This document shows positions 37,941 through 48,116 of a stretch of DNA of 64,000 nt, in pieces. The notes below the pieces were generated by a model, which worked only from the letters and a program-made list of their open reading frames with translations, was not told the origin of the DNA and searched no databases. The stretch covers positions 1,426,001 through 1,490,000 of the forward strand of contig CP025324.1 of NCBI GenBank assembly GCA_004014935.1, given 5' to 3'. Made by a program: the position numbers and the translations under genes. Source of the stretch: Saccharomycopsis malanga (taxonomy: Eukaryota > Ascomycota > Saccharomycetes > Ascoideales > Saccharomycopsidaceae). The stretch's first letter is position 1, and each line of letters begins with the position of its first letter.

Positions 37941-38414
37941 AAAACTTTTCAACCGTTTATTAGTTTCTTTTTCTGTATTCCCTTTGACCTCATAGGATTT
38001 TTTTGCCTCTTCTGCAAGGTGTAATTTGATCATGGTTTGCAATTTTATTTTTTTTAAGCTTTTCACGCGGTTATTTTCTATGCAGTACAAGGTTATTCCG
38101 TTATGCGGGCCGTTTATTTGTTTTTTTGTTTTTTTTTGTTTGTTTTTTTTCTTCTCCGTGCCATAGTAAAGTTTTTCCGATGCCTCTTTGATTAGCAGTT
38201 CGGTGTCCGACAATGGTGTCATTACAATATATTTTGATAGGAAATATGCAAGATCTGCATTCTTTTGCATGGGTGCTGTTTTAGCCACACCATAGATACA
38301 CCTACCTGCAGGTAGGCAGGCAGGCAGGCAGGCAGGCCTCCAAGTTTTTCCGTAACTCTTACATATATATTCATATAGTTGCATATCATGCTTGACACCT
38401 GTTGATTGTTGCAT
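37893..38414 (-). CDS. 173-codon ORF, doubtful
   Basis: An open frame from 38414 to 37893 including a Lys-rich stretch (EKKKNKQKKTKKQ) that is just the complement of a T-rich run, and an ACLPACLPA stretch from the (GGCA)n microsatellite. The part MQKNADLAYFLSKYIVMTPL looks more protein-like. I recognise no domain. It is most likely fortuitous or a very young gene. Confidence 0.2.
   Translation of the reverse strand: MQQSTGVKHDMQLYEYICKSYGKTWRPACLPACLPAGRCIYGVAKTAPMQKNADLAYFLSKYIVMTPLSDTELLIKEASEKLYYGTEKKKNKQKKTKKQINGPHNGITLYCIENNRVKSLKKIKLQTMIKLHLAEEAKKSYEVKGNTEKETNKRLKSFSETYDGRMSHTGPHM
38301..38337. repeat. Palindrome plus (GGCA)n microsatellite
   Basis: CCTACCTGCAGGTAGG (38301-38316) is a perfect 16-bp palindrome. 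It is followed at once by about six GGCA units. Confidence 0.85.
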
Positions 38415-38616
38415 AGACGCGCATGATATTTTAGAAAGTAGAAATGTTTGAAAATAATTGTTAATTACGTCATTTAAACTAGATTAGATAATTTAAGCAT
38501 TTCCAGCGAGATGTACTTTTTATGGTATTAATTACGGAGAGTTGCCGTATTTTACAGCAGTGAAAACATACTAAAGTACTGTGTTACTTTGCGAGTACTT
38601 TGTATTTCGTTGAGTA

Positions 38617-38800
38617 AAACTCAGTTTCCTATATAGGCACCATGTAAAGGAACTTGGTGAAAACCAGTGGGGAAAACCCAAAAAAGTCCATAAACTTGTC
38701 ATTTGATTGGAAAGTAAGCACTATTAGTGTAAATGCTTGTATTTGATTGTTCAATATCGTAAAAATAGGGACTAAAATTGTTCGAATAGAACCCGTGTAC
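38617..38800 (-). mobile_element. Family A, head lost
   Basis: Minus strand: GGTTCTATTCGAAC (damaged B box), then the body and CCCCACTGGTTTTCACCAAG. The AAGTTCCTTTACATGGTGCC tail is cut before its last 30 bases. Confidence 0.55.
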
Positions 38801-38804
38801 TTAA

Positions 38805-38975
38805 TAAATACTAATAAATCGTAATAAATATTAATAAATACTAGTAAATCGTAATAAATCGTAATAAATACTGATAAATATTAATAAATACTAGTAAATC
38901 CTAATAAATCCTAATAAATCCTAAAAATACTAGTAAATCGTAATAAATCCTAAATCCTAACAAATCCTCATAAAT
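38805..38975. repeat. Degenerate AT-rich minisatellite
   Basis: Units of about 10 bp (TAATAAATCG, TAATAAATAC, TAGTAAATCG) in changing order over about 170 bp, just beside a family A fragment. Confidence 0.75.
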
Positions 38976-38999
38976 CCTGCATCATTAGTGGTAATATGC

Positions 39000-39300
39000 T
39001 TCTAGTCCTATGGTTTGATTGACCAAATCCATTAGATTCCATCATTCCATGTGTACTAAATTACAATTGTTCTATATGATTCATTTTACTGATTCGTGTT
39101 GGCTCGCTTTACTAGCGGGTAGTCATAGCTACATGCCTACACTATTGAATATAATCGTCCATATTCTTTAGGTATTGCTCCTTTCTAAGCACTATTTAGA
39201 CTTCTTCCATCCTTTTCTATGGCCAGTTATGTTTTTTACCCATTTTCTGTCCAAACCAAGCCATCGTAATATACGCTACTGAGTATATGTTTTCTATAAT
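39000..39300 (-). repeat. Repeat C, copy 3
   Basis: Reverse-complement copy. CTAGTCCTATGGTTTGATTGA (39002-39022) matches the 3' end of copy 1, and TTTAGACTTCTTCCATCC matches its 5' part. The middle is strongly altered. Confidence 0.55.
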
Positions 39301-39346
39301 GTAAAATAGGGAAATGTATGATATAAATTTGGTAGTCGGTAATAGT

Positions 39347-39392
39347 TTCGAGTCCAGTAAATACCAGTTTCGTATATACGTTATGTAACTCT
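39347..39392 (-). mobile_element. Family A tail fragment
   Basis: TTTCGAGTCCAGTAAATACC, then AGTTTCGTATATACG. Only the 3' end is present. Confidence 0.6.
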
Positions 39393-39529
39393 TCGACTTT
39401 ATTATTCTACACTTTCAAAGCCTTATTGTATCATTGTTGATTATAAAGCATACCATGTAAACTGTTGGCATCACCAGAAGCTTGCTAAGATACAATATTG
39501 ACGAATTTTAGTGCACAAACTGTAATACT

Positions 39530-39724
39530 AGACCACTGGGCCATTTGGCTGGGCCATTTGGCTCAGTGGTCAGAGCTCTCGGAGAAGAGAAAAAAGACCT
39601 AACAGGAATACAAGTGAGAATATTATGATGGGAATTATTGAGCTTTGCCAAGTCCCTTAGACATAGCGCGTATATACGAAACTGATCTGTACTGGGCTTG
39701 AAATGTATGATATTATTATTATTA
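39530..39724 (+). mobile_element. Family A, internally deleted, head stutter
   Basis: The first 15 bases of the head (CTGGGCCATTTGG) are present twice in a row before TCAGTGGTCAGAGCTCTCGG. The B box and most of the body are missing. The tail is intact and ends in (ATT)n. No clear direct repeat was seen. Confidence 0.7.
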
Positions 39725-40515
39725 ATTTGAATTGATTTAATAATGGTAACTATCCAAAAGTGATTTAACAATAATAAGCAATCTAAATTGATTCAATAAT
39801 AATTATTCAAAATTGATTTAATAATAATAATAACATATGTTTCAAGCCTGAACGTGGTTTCCATAGGCAAGTGCAACTATCTGAAATACGACCTAGACAA
39901 AAGTCTAGTGCTTACTTTTCAACCCATCGAGTGTTCAGAAAAGCCAGCGAGAAGTTTACAATGACTGGGACATACTTGGTAGAACCCAGTGGGTAAAACC
40001 CAAAAAACTACTTAAACTTGTCACTCAATTGGAAAGTAAGTAGACTTTGGTCTAGGTCGTGTTTCAGACAGTTGCACTTGCCTGTGAAATCACGTTCAGC
40101 ATCGTAAAAAGCAGCGAGTAAAAGTGTGGTCTTGGGAATCGAACCCATGTTCCTGTTGGGTCTTTTTTCTTCTCTGAGAGCACTGACCACTGAGCCAAAT
40201 GGCCCAGTGGAAATTGATTTAATAATGATAATTAATCGAAATTGATTTAATAACGATAATTAATCGAAATTGATTTAATAATGATAATCGTTCAAAATTG
40301 ATTTAATAATAATAATCGTTCAAAATTGATTTGATAATAATAACCAATCAAAATTGATTCAATAATAATAATCAATCAAAATTGATTCAATAATTGTCAA
40401 TCAAAATTGATTTAATAATAATAATTAATCAAAATTGATTTAACAATGGTAAATATTCAAAATTGATTCAATATAACCAATCAAAATAGATTCAATAATA
40501 ACCAATCAAAACCAA
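39725..40515. repeat. AATTGATTTAATAATAAT array interrupted by family A
   Basis: About 14 degenerate units of 24-28 bp (AAAATTGATTTAATAATAAT plus AATC) occupy 39725-39835 and 40210-40515. Between them lies a nest of family A pieces. It lies in the 3' flank of HSL7. Confidence 0.7.
39832..40208. mobile_element. Nested family A pieces, both orientations
   Basis: From left: a minus tail (ATGTTTCAAGCC), then a plus-strand body (GGCAAGTGCAACTATCTGAA, GACAAAAGTCTAGTGCTTAC, GTTTACAATGACTGGGACA), then a nearly complete minus copy (39970-40208). The last has an intact B box (GGTTCGATTCCCAAGAC) and A box (TTGGCTCAGTGG). At least two insertions or an inversion are needed. Confidence 0.65.
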
Positions 40516-40543
40516 TGTTTTGCAAACTCATTACAATACCACA

Positions 40544-42613
40544 TTACAATCTCATACTATACTGATGACCATTTGAATTATGAACTTTGCTTGTAAAGAC
40601 AGTATCATGTTGTGTAAACACTTTGATCAGCCATTCGTACCAAACTTTGGATGTCTCTTCTGTTGGCGGGCCGGCAGAGTCTCGTATCATCATAAGCTGT
40701 ACTTTGGAGACGTTATGAGTGACAGAAACTGGGGTTTGCAAAGGAAAATAAATAGGAAACCAGGATTGGGTGGCATTAGCTTCTGGTTTTGCGGATGAAG
40801 GATTTAACAGGCTAGGAAGCGTGGATAATGAAACGTCCTTGTATAAAGTGGCTTGGAAAAACCCAGCAAAGCCATGGATATAGGAGGTGTTTATATCGTG
40901 CATGTTGGATATGGCAAAGTCTACAGTAGCCATTTTTTTTGCACAATCTTCAGCAAGTGTTGAATAATCGAATCTCCACACCTCGGCAGCTGCTGGGGCT
41001 GGAAACAGCGACATTTGCAAGAGCAGAGCAGAGATGTACGGCCGTTGCAACGCTTTGGGCAGCAAAAGCAGCTGGTCTTTGTAGGTGTCCTCCAAATGGT
41101 ACGTAGAGCTATTGGCAGCGGTGCTCTGGTCGCCGTTTCGGGCCAACCGGTACAACTTTGGGCTGGAAACAGGAGCAATCCAGCTGCTAAAGTCCTGCGG
41201 GATGAAAATTGCAGTGTTTTTGTTGGCAAGGTTTGTTTTTGCATGCAGTAGACATTCAGGAGCAAGCTCGTTGCAGCCAAAGCTGCCTAGCAATTCGCTG
41301 ACGACGAGATCGAAGCCCCTGAAGACTCCTGCTGGAGAAGTGAGAAAACCGGATGGCTGGTAATAGCGAATGTCGCCGTGTTCGACCGCCACGCTGTCTA
41401 CATGCTGCGGCCAGTGCTGATGCAACCTGTGTTTCAAAGGACTGATTACATTGGGGTTCTTGTCCACAGCCACCAACTTGAACGGTCTGCCGCGTACTGT
41501 CCTCAATATCACGTCCATCAACGGGCCCTTTCCAGGCCCTGCTAGAAGTACAGAGATGTCCAGCTGTGCTGCGTACAAGTCAGCAACCGCCTGCTCGACA
41601 GCCTTCTCGTACTGCCGGTACTTGGGGGTGTCCAACATGAACACGTCGTAGGCAGAACTGGCGAGATTGTCGGCAAGAGGCTGCATTGGCTCAAGCAAAT
41701 GGTCCTGGTAGCAGTACAGATAGTAGTCCATGGCTCGTTTGCGCAAGAGAGCCAAGCTGGGCCCCACGACTTTGGCAGAAAGCACGTCGAGACACGTCTT
41801 GTCGAAACCAAAGTCTAGAACAAGACAGAGCCCTTTGATCCTGAAAAATAGCTTCAAGACAACTACATAGTACTGCTCTGCAATCCCAGCCAGCAGACTG
41901 AACGCCTCGGGCAGCACAAACACCATGGAAACGTCGTCCTGCTGCCAGCAGCCCAAAAGCCCCTCAGTAACCAAACCAACAGCGCCACTGCCAAGCGACA
42001 AACACACTTTTAGCCGGTTGCTGTGGTCACATACCATCCGGATCTCGTTCCAGACTTGCCAGTGCCTAAACAAGTCGCCACAACAGATAGGCATTAGCAA
42101 ATGCAAAACCATTCCTCGCTCGCCATACTTGCTCAACAACTTGCTGATATTTCTCCCCAATAGTGCTACATTCTGTAAATCTGTCCAGCAGCACCGTAGC
42201 ACATACTGGCTGATCCCATAGTACATTCCTACAGAGATCTCGTTCTCCACAATCTGAAACTCTCTATCAAGCCTCCTCCACATGTCACAACCACTCTCCC
42301 CTGGCTTTGAGCCCAAATCTACTCGCCCGTTCAACTGCCCAACTACTGTTCCTCCATACGAATGCCCCACTATATAAGAAGAAACGTCCTCAAGCTCTGG
42401 ATACTCTACTCCCCCAACTGCCTCTATCATTCTCTCATAGTACAGTTCCCCAGTTATCGCCACAACTACAGTATAAGCCCCCTGCTCATATCCCAGCTCC
42501 CCTTCACTATACACGTATCCTAAATAACTCATCAACGGGAATTGCTTACTGCTCTCTCGTGCTTTGTAGGCCTCATCTTGTTCCTGCTCATATATTAAAG
42601 AACATGGGCTCAT
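40544..42613 (-). CDS. HSL7: PRMT5-family arginine methyltransferase Hsl7
   Basis: 689 residues; S. cerevisiae Hsl7 has about 830. Hsl7 makes symmetric dimethylarginine and, with Hsl1 at the bud neck, promotes Swe1 degradation. The N-terminal TIM-barrel region is poorly conserved. The signature EPMQPLADNLASSAYDVFML (about 308-327) precedes the Rossmann domain. SAM-binding motif I is LLAGPGKGPL (356-365), where most members have GAGRGPL. VAVDKNPN follows, and the double-E loop VSELLGSFGCNEL has its acidic residues at about 440 and 449. Both are retained, so catalysis is plausible. The beta barrel and dimerisation part complete the C-terminus. Several CTG codons occur; one follows PECL where relatives have an acidic or polar residue. 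Confidence 0.9.
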   Translation of the reverse strand: MSPCSLIYEQEQDEAYKARESSKQFPLMSYLGYVYSEGELGYEQGAYTVVVAITGELYYERMIEAVGGVEYPELEDVSSYIVGHSYGGTVVGQLNGRVDLGSKPGESGCDMWRRLDREFQIVENEISVGMYYGISQYVLRCCWTDLQNVALLGRNISKLLSKYGERGMVLHLLMPICCGDLFRHWQVWNEIRMVCDHSNRLKVCLSLGSGAVGLVTEGLLGCWQQDDVSMVFVLPEAFSLLAGIAEQYYVVVLKLFFRIKGLCLVLDFGFDKTCLDVLSAKVVGPSLALLRKRAMDYYLYCYQDHLLEPMQPLADNLASSAYDVFMLDTPKYRQYEKAVEQAVADLYAAQLDISVLLAGPGKGPLMDVILRTVRGRPFKLVAVDKNPNVISPLKHRLHQHWPQHVDSVAVEHGDIRYYQPSGFLTSPAGVFRGFDLVVSELLGSFGCNELAPECLLHAKTNLANKNTAIFIPQDFSSWIAPVSSPKLYRLARNGDQSTAANSSTYHLEDTYKDQLLLLPKALQRPYISALLLQMSLFPAPAAAEVWRFDYSTLAEDCAKKMATVDFAISNMHDINTSYIHGFAGFFQATLYKDVSLSTLPSLLNPSSAKPEANATQSWFPIYFPLQTPVSVTHNVSKVQLMMIRDSAGPPTEETSKVWYEWLIKVFTQHDTVFTSKVHNSNGHQYSMRL

Positions 42614-42699
42614 AATGACTCACGGTGATGAATAATCAATTATCAAATTGGCGGTATTGGCGGTATTGGCGGTATTGGCGGCATTTCTACTAGTAAATA

Positions 42700-42812
42700 A
42701 AAAAATGTTCATTGTGCGAATCGAACCAATAACCCATCAGCAGGTCTTTTATTCTTTACCGCTATACTATCCAGGTCTTTTTTTATGACCGCCAATATTC
42801 CAGCGACTGGTT
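42700..42812 (-). mobile_element. Family A fragment in HSL7 promoter
   Basis: Minus strand: GCTGGAATATTGGCGG, then AAGACCTGGATAGTATAGCGG (second head module) and TTATTGGTTCGATTCGCAC (B box). Just downstream, GGCGGTATT is repeated three times (42650-42676). Confidence 0.5.
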
Positions 42813-44051
42813 GGTATTTTATTGTTTACTTTTACTTGGATGTAGTAGATTATGTTTAACTAGTAAGTTTAAACAATTGTATTCTTAGACTTACCTACTA
42901 GAACAAGCAAATTTCAAAAAAAGAAGCGTTTCTGCAAAAATCAATGGTATTGTAAATTACAAATAAATGGGCCTTCCAAGGATACCATTAGGAAAATAAG
43001 TAAAAAGATTCAAAATTTCCAAGCTTTTTGGAACCTTCTTCAAATAGAATGATTAATAAAAGTCTTTGATCTTATAGGCTTATTTTTAGTCATTCTTTCA
43101 AACTTTTATTTATTCTATATGCACTGGGCTCAAAATATAAGAATTATTATATATTCAATCTTTTTAGGACAGTTTGGTATTAACTACGCTAATTGATCAA
43201 CTATAGCGCATTAACTGTATTATGGCGAATTTGATTAAGCACTACTCAGAGTTGCTGTTTTAATAAACCATTTTATTTAATGATTGACTTATTCACATCA
43301 ATGTCAGAATGTTAATAATATCAAAAGAAACCCAATTTATCATATAGGATAGAGCAAAACACGATAATTGTCCGCAAATCGTTATTGTATAGCAAATTAG
43401 ATCTAAAAGCCAATTAAGCAGACAATGGCAGGAGAGAGACGAGATACAGGAAACTAACTTATTATGTGGAAAGCGCTTTTTTGGTATAATGAGTTGTTGA
43501 CTCTGGAAAAGAGAATTTAGCCCGTCTTTAGCCTCAAAAATACTATTAATGATGGACTAAAATAACCGGGTTTTAGGACCAAAAAGATCAGAATATAGCC
43601 AGATTACCACAACGAACAATGTCATTAACTAGATGAGTTGCCGATCTTTTAAGATATAACTTTCGAGGCATGATTATGGCTCGCAATCTCAATTGTTTAC
43701 CCACCAATGATGAGTTAGAGGACGTGGTGGCATCTCGTTTAAGCGGTACTTGTACCAAAACAAACCAATTGACTTGTCTCGGCAGAGGTGCCCGATTTTT
43801 TGTTCCGGGATTGTATTTCCTCTTAGGGATTTGCCTATATGAATGAGACTCGGGTCGCAAATGCTGTTATCAAATGTTTTTCTTATGATTGCTTATTACG
43901 TGTATCTTAACTAGTAATCACAGCTGGCAGTGATTTGTACATCGTTATTTGTTTAATTGCTACATTTTACAGATTGCGATACTTTGAAGGGCATTGTAGA
44001 ATGCGTATTTTTTATCATGACATTGGACTCTAAGAATTTCTCAATTTACTA
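42813..44051. other. CKS1 upstream spacer
   Basis: 1.2 kb without a recognised gene. It contains one family A tail fragment (43117-43152, GCACTGGGCTCAAAATATAAG). A 90-codon minus ORF (43588-43860) is Arg/Lys-rich and ends in NDIVRCGNLAIF; I cannot assign it, and it may be chance. Confidence 0.4.
43117..43152 (+). mobile_element. Family A tail fragment
   Basis: GCACTGGGCTCAAAATATAAG followed by AATTATTAT. Only the extreme 3' end is present, as in other strongly 5'-truncated copies. Confidence 0.55.
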
Positions 44052-44200
44052 TTTTCCATAGTAAATTGTCATTTTTCATTTTTCCCATAGTTAATTTCCA
44101 TAGTAAATTGCCGTTTTTCATTTTTCCCATAGTTAATTTCCATAGTAAATTGCCGTTTTTCATTTTTCCCATAGTTAATTTCCATAGTTAAATGCTATGA
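44052..44200. repeat. 42-bp tandem repeat in CKS1 promoter
   Basis: Three near-identical units containing CATTTTTCCCATAGTTAATT and TCCATAGTAAATTGCCG. It ends about 230 bp before the CKS1 start codon. Confidence 0.8.
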
Positions 44201-44427
44201 TTTTCATTTTTCACCAAATTTCGCCAATTTTTCGAGACATTTTCCGTTTTCTCGATCGCTCGTTTTCTATAAAAACATATCAATTGGCCTAACAACACAA
44301 CTGTTTCCACCTCTGGAGCTCCACAGCCTGATTGGCACGCGTGAAATTGAAGAGACCATCACCACCATATTATCGTAATTGGACGCATCTTTCAAACCAT
44401 CCACATACCACACATTTTATTGGTATC

Positions 44428-44850
44428 ATGGCTCAACAAAAACCGAGATATTTGACTGATTCTGAACGTGAAAAGGTTCTTGAATTCCAGGATTCCATCC
44501 ATTATTCTCCAAGGTATGTCCCACAGCCACACACTCCCAGCTTTGCAGTCACTAACATCCCCAGATATTCCGATGACAAGTACGAATATAGGTAAGTTCC
44601 CATCTTTTCCATCCGGTCCATCTCCCTGAGTCTGGCCAGCCAGTACTAACAGCCCAGACATGTGATGCTTCCTAAACCCATGCTAAAAGTCATTCCCTCT
44701 GACTATTTCAATAGCGAAACCGGAACCCTCAGAATCTTGCTTGAAGATGAATGGAGAGGCCTTGGAATAACGCAATCTTTAGGATGGGTACATTATGAAA
44801 CCCATGCTCCTGAACCTCATATTTTGCTTTTCAAAAGACTCAAGAATTGA
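44428..44850 (+). CDS. CKS1: Cyclin-dependent kinase subunit Cks1 (two introns)
   Basis: Exons 44428-44513, 44565-44591 and 44658-44850. The 101-residue product contains all Cks hallmarks: [38 protein letters not shown], the phosphate-binding Arg/Trp residues, and [16 protein letters not shown] with [12 protein letters not shown] at the end. Cks1 docks on Cdk1 and recognises phosphothreonine for processive phosphorylation. Both introns interrupt Arg codons after AG. Intron 1 (51 nt, GTATGT…CACTAAC…CAG) is a multiple of three without stop, so an unspliced reading would add 17 residues (VPQPHT…) absent from the family. Intron 2 is 66 nt with GTAAGT and TACTAAC. The start is the first in-frame ATG. 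Confidence in the gene and splice sites is high. Confidence 0.97.
44514..44564 (+). other. CKS1 intron 1
   Basis: 51 nt: GTATGT donor, CACTAAC branch point at 44550-44556, CAG acceptor 9 nt after the branch A. Its length is divisible by three and it has no in-frame stop. Removing it restores the universally conserved [10 protein letters not shown]. Confidence 0.92.
44592..44657 (+). other. CKS1 intron 2
   Basis: 66 nt: GTAAGT donor, TACTAAC at 44644-44650, acceptor CCCAG. The branch A is only 8 nt from the acceptor G, and a nearer AG right after the branch is skipped. Exon 2 between the introns is only 27 nt. Confidence 0.95.
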
Positions 44851-45792
44851 CTGTTTTTCTCTTTATTCTCCTACCCCTGTTTGTTCCATCATTAGACTTT
44901 TCTCATTTGTCATTCAGCACTTTTCTAGTTTTCTGTTTTCGTCCATACTTTGTTAATCATATTTTTTATCCACTCTTCCTTCTAGTAGCTTGTATCACTA
45001 TTAGACTTTCCAAGTTGGCTGTGTTGTATTGAGAATCGCGTTTCAATCTTTCCTAAACTTTTGACACCAATAATGACCCATCAATTGGCCAGTACTAAAA
45101 TAGGTCAAAGAAACAAAATATCCCATTTGCCAAGTTGGTTGTATTTTATTGCAAATTACAAGTCTTTAACTATTTGAAAAAAACTCCCACTTGCCAAGTT
45201 GCTAAATCTTATTGAAAAAATACAATTTTTTAATTATTTTTTTTTCAAATTCTTGATCTTAGAATACCTACATTTTGACTTAAAACAAACAGGTCTTTTA
45301 ATTTGAATTTTTCCATGTATAAGATATTTTCCATCCCAAAATATCAATAAAAACCATTGAGATTCACTAAATTTTAATAAAGTTTTGAACATTTATCATT
45401 TACACCAGCACTGCCGAAAAAAACACCACTGTAAAGTAATGCTGATAACTAAAAATATAACACCATATTCACTGCCACTACCATTACAACACTAATGCCA
45501 CCACCACAGGATTTTTTGACATAAAATGGCTTATCCAATAAATAGTTGATAATATAACCAACTTTGACGTATGTCAAGGTATGTCAATGTAGCCACATGT
45601 TCCATGCTGCGCTAAGGCGCATGTCCCTCGTGGGCTCGTCGTATTATTCTTATTAATATACTGATACACCTTATGAAGATGATTTGGCGAGCTTCTCAAG
45701 TTGTTTGCAAATGCAGTATTTGGCAAGAGACTGATAGTTATAGGACTGCTATTAAATTCAGTTATTTTTTGTCATTTAAATGCTTAGTATTA
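44851..45792. other. CKS1 3' flank
   Basis: T-rich and AT-rich; TTGCCAAGTTGGTTGTATTTTA-like words recur near 45010, 45127 and 45198 (three loose copies). A patch with ATGTCAAGGTATGTCAATG lies at 45570. No gene was recognised. Confidence 0.4.
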
Positions 45793-46149
<357 letters not shown>

Positions 46150-46151
46150 GA

Positions 46152-46305
46152 TGATAATAATGATATCTTATATTTCGAGCCCAGTATGTCAGTTTCGTAT
46201 ATACGCGCTATTCGTCTTGGGAATCAAACCCGTGTTTCTGTCCGAGATAATTGTTCACTTAACTATCCTGACAGATCTTTTCTCGGCCGTATGGATGGCT
46301 CAGTG
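46152..46305 (-). mobile_element. Family A with expanded terminal run
   Basis: Minus strand: head GCCATCCATACGGCCGAGAA and second module CTGTCAGGATAGTTAAGTG, then GGGTTTGATTCCCAAGACG (B box). This is joined directly to GCGCGTATATACGAAACTGA and GGGCTCGAAATATAAGATATC. The body is deleted between the B box and tail. The adjacent (AAAT)n array continues its 3' end. Confidence 0.65.
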
Positions 46306-46482
46306 GCCTTCTTTATCTATTAATATCACTCATTGACAATCAGACGAAATCATGCTTTAGAAAACCCAATCTATTATTATTTCTATCCAAAATTCCTCTA
46401 CAAATAAACACGTAATAGATCATAAAGACGTCGACTATTTTTAAATATCCTACTTTTCAAATATATGCTCAAGAAAAACACA

Positions 46483-47598
46483 TCATCTCTTTGTATTCCA
46501 CACGTAAACCATTTCATCCCAGCCGGTGGTGACCACCCACCCTGGTTCTCCCCACAAGGACCAATCACCGCCAGTAACAAACTCTGTATGCTTGTTGAAA
46601 AGCTTGACACAACCGTTGGCGTTATTGATTCTTCTGTTGAACTTTGCCTTATCATCAGTAGTATCTACCCATACCCTGGAAGTCATGTCATAACTATTAC
46701 TAAGAATCTCAGCACTTGAATGCGGCGACCATACGATGTTTCTGACCGCGAATTGGTGGCCTACAATTTCGTTCTGAGGCGTGGGGCCGTTCTGGAACGA
46801 TGCTGGAAACGGATTGGTTACCATTCTCAAATCCCATATTCTAATAGACTTGTCTACACCCGCAGTCGCAATGACGGTAGATCTGTACTTGTTGAAGTCT
46901 ACAGTCAAGCTCTCGAGTCCATTATGAGCCAAAATGTCCATTTGCAACGGTCTCGACGACCGAACATCCCACATTTGCAATCTGGAAGACGCATTGATAG
47001 ATGCTATGATCGTGGGATTGTGCGGAGAAAACTTGGTTTGATATACACATTGTTTATTCAAGATGTTTGCTCCAGGCTTTTTGGAATTGGACATCGGCAC
47101 ACTTGACATCTGGCTGCCTACGTTATGGTCTACTGTGTGTGTGCCAGCAAACGTATGTCCACTGGACAGCAATGTCAATAAACTACGCTTCAAATTAGGT
47201 GACCATAGCTTGATTGTGCCATCCCAAGAGCTGGAAATAAAGTTCTGTTTGTCTATAAGATTCCAATGCACAGAAAACACTTCCTTCTGATGCTCATTCC
47301 AAACAGCTACAGGATACTTGTCAACATTACTGTCAAATAATTTAATTGTTCCGTCGCCCGAAGAAACCGTTACTTGGTTCTCATTCATCTCCGACCACGC
47401 CAAATCAAACAACCCATCCTGTGTGTCAAACGTTTTAACAGCCACTATCGTTCCATTTGGCTCAATAGATAATATATACAATTTCCCATTTCCTGCTAGC
47501 CCATAGTTCGCCGACGTGGCAACCGCAATCTTGTTATCAAAAAACGAGGAGTACTTTGCAGCAAACCCACTATGTCCTGTTGTTTTAAACGAAAGCAT
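46483..47598 (-). CDS. PEX7: Peroxisomal PTS2 receptor Pex7
   Basis: From the ATG at 47598 (MLSFKTTGHSGFAAKYSSFF) the protein has 371 residues, the usual Pex7 size. An earlier ATG at 47649 would add 17 residues not seen in relatives. Pex7 binds PTS2 cargo (such as thiolase) in the cytosol and docks at Pex13/Pex14. The family opening FDNKIAVATSANYGLAGNGKL is clear. Six or seven WD blades follow: FDLAWSEMNENQVTVSSGDG, VFSVHWNLIDKQNFISSSWD, YQTKFSPHNPTIIASINASS, TVIATAGVDKSIRIWDLR, VRNIVWSPHSSAEILSNSYD. It ends GWDEMVYVWNTK. A Ser/Thr insert between blades (about 160-180) is slightly longer than usual. It is divergent from the NDUFB9 gene. Confidence 0.95.
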   Translation of the reverse strand: MLSFKTTGHSGFAAKYSSFFDNKIAVATSANYGLAGNGKLYILSIEPNGTIVAVKTFDTQDGLFDLAWSEMNENQVTVSSGDGTIKLFDSNVDKYPVAVWNEHQKEVFSVHWNLIDKQNFISSSWDGTIKLWSPNLKRSLLTLLSSGHTFAGTHTVDHNVGSQMSSVPMSNSKKPGANILNKQCVYQTKFSPHNPTIIASINASSRLQMWDVRSSRPLQMDILAHNGLESLTVDFNKYRSTVIATAGVDKSIRIWDLRMVTNPFPASFQNGPTPQNEIVGHQFAVRNIVWSPHSSAEILSNSYDMTSRVWVDTTDDKAKFNRRINNANGCVKLFNKHTEFVTGGDWSLWGEPGWVVTTGWDEMVYVWNTKR

Positions 47599-48116
47599 CT
47601 TGCCTATAATCTTACAAATCTTATTCCCCACCCTCTGCATTCGCCCCATACTTTCTTGTCCCTTTTACCTTGACAGTACTGCCGGGGCCCGTAACCAATA
47701 ATGCTTCCATTTTTCTTCACTTGGCAGTACTGCAGTGGCCCATAACGCGTAATACCGCCTGAGAGCTGGTTTTTACTGGAGAGTGAGTGGTTTAGCTATC
47801 TTTTCTTTAATTTTTTTTCCAGATCCATATCTACATGCTACAATTGAAGGAGCCATTCAATTTCTCTTCAAAAACCCGCCAATAGTCAAACAATACTCGT
47901 CATTTAAAACCACCCTTATATTGAAAATGTTAAGTCCTCGAATACTGGTTAGGAGCACGCGCGTAACAACCAATCAGATTCGTGGAGAATAATCTTGAAG
48001 CGTTAATTGGAAAGTGGAAAAAAACCAATATTATATAGTGATAGATGAGTTGAATGAGAAAGAATTGAGTGTTTTCAAGCAGCGCTTAGCACAGAAGATT
48101 GATAATTCCACTGAAA
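47599..48116. promoter_or_regulatory. Divergent promoter PEX7/NDUFB9
   Basis: 518 bp. A GRCAGTACTGCMGNGGCCC word occurs twice (about 47672 and 47723). CAGTACTG is a perfect 8-bp palindrome in both. TATATAGTGATAG near 48035 is a possible TATA for the rightward gene. No mobile element was found. Confidence 0.5.

Noticed and set aside
37893-38414. A firm gene call for the 173-codon ORF
   Set aside because: Much of it is the complement of T-rich and (GGCA)n simple sequence; it is kept only as a low-confidence entry.
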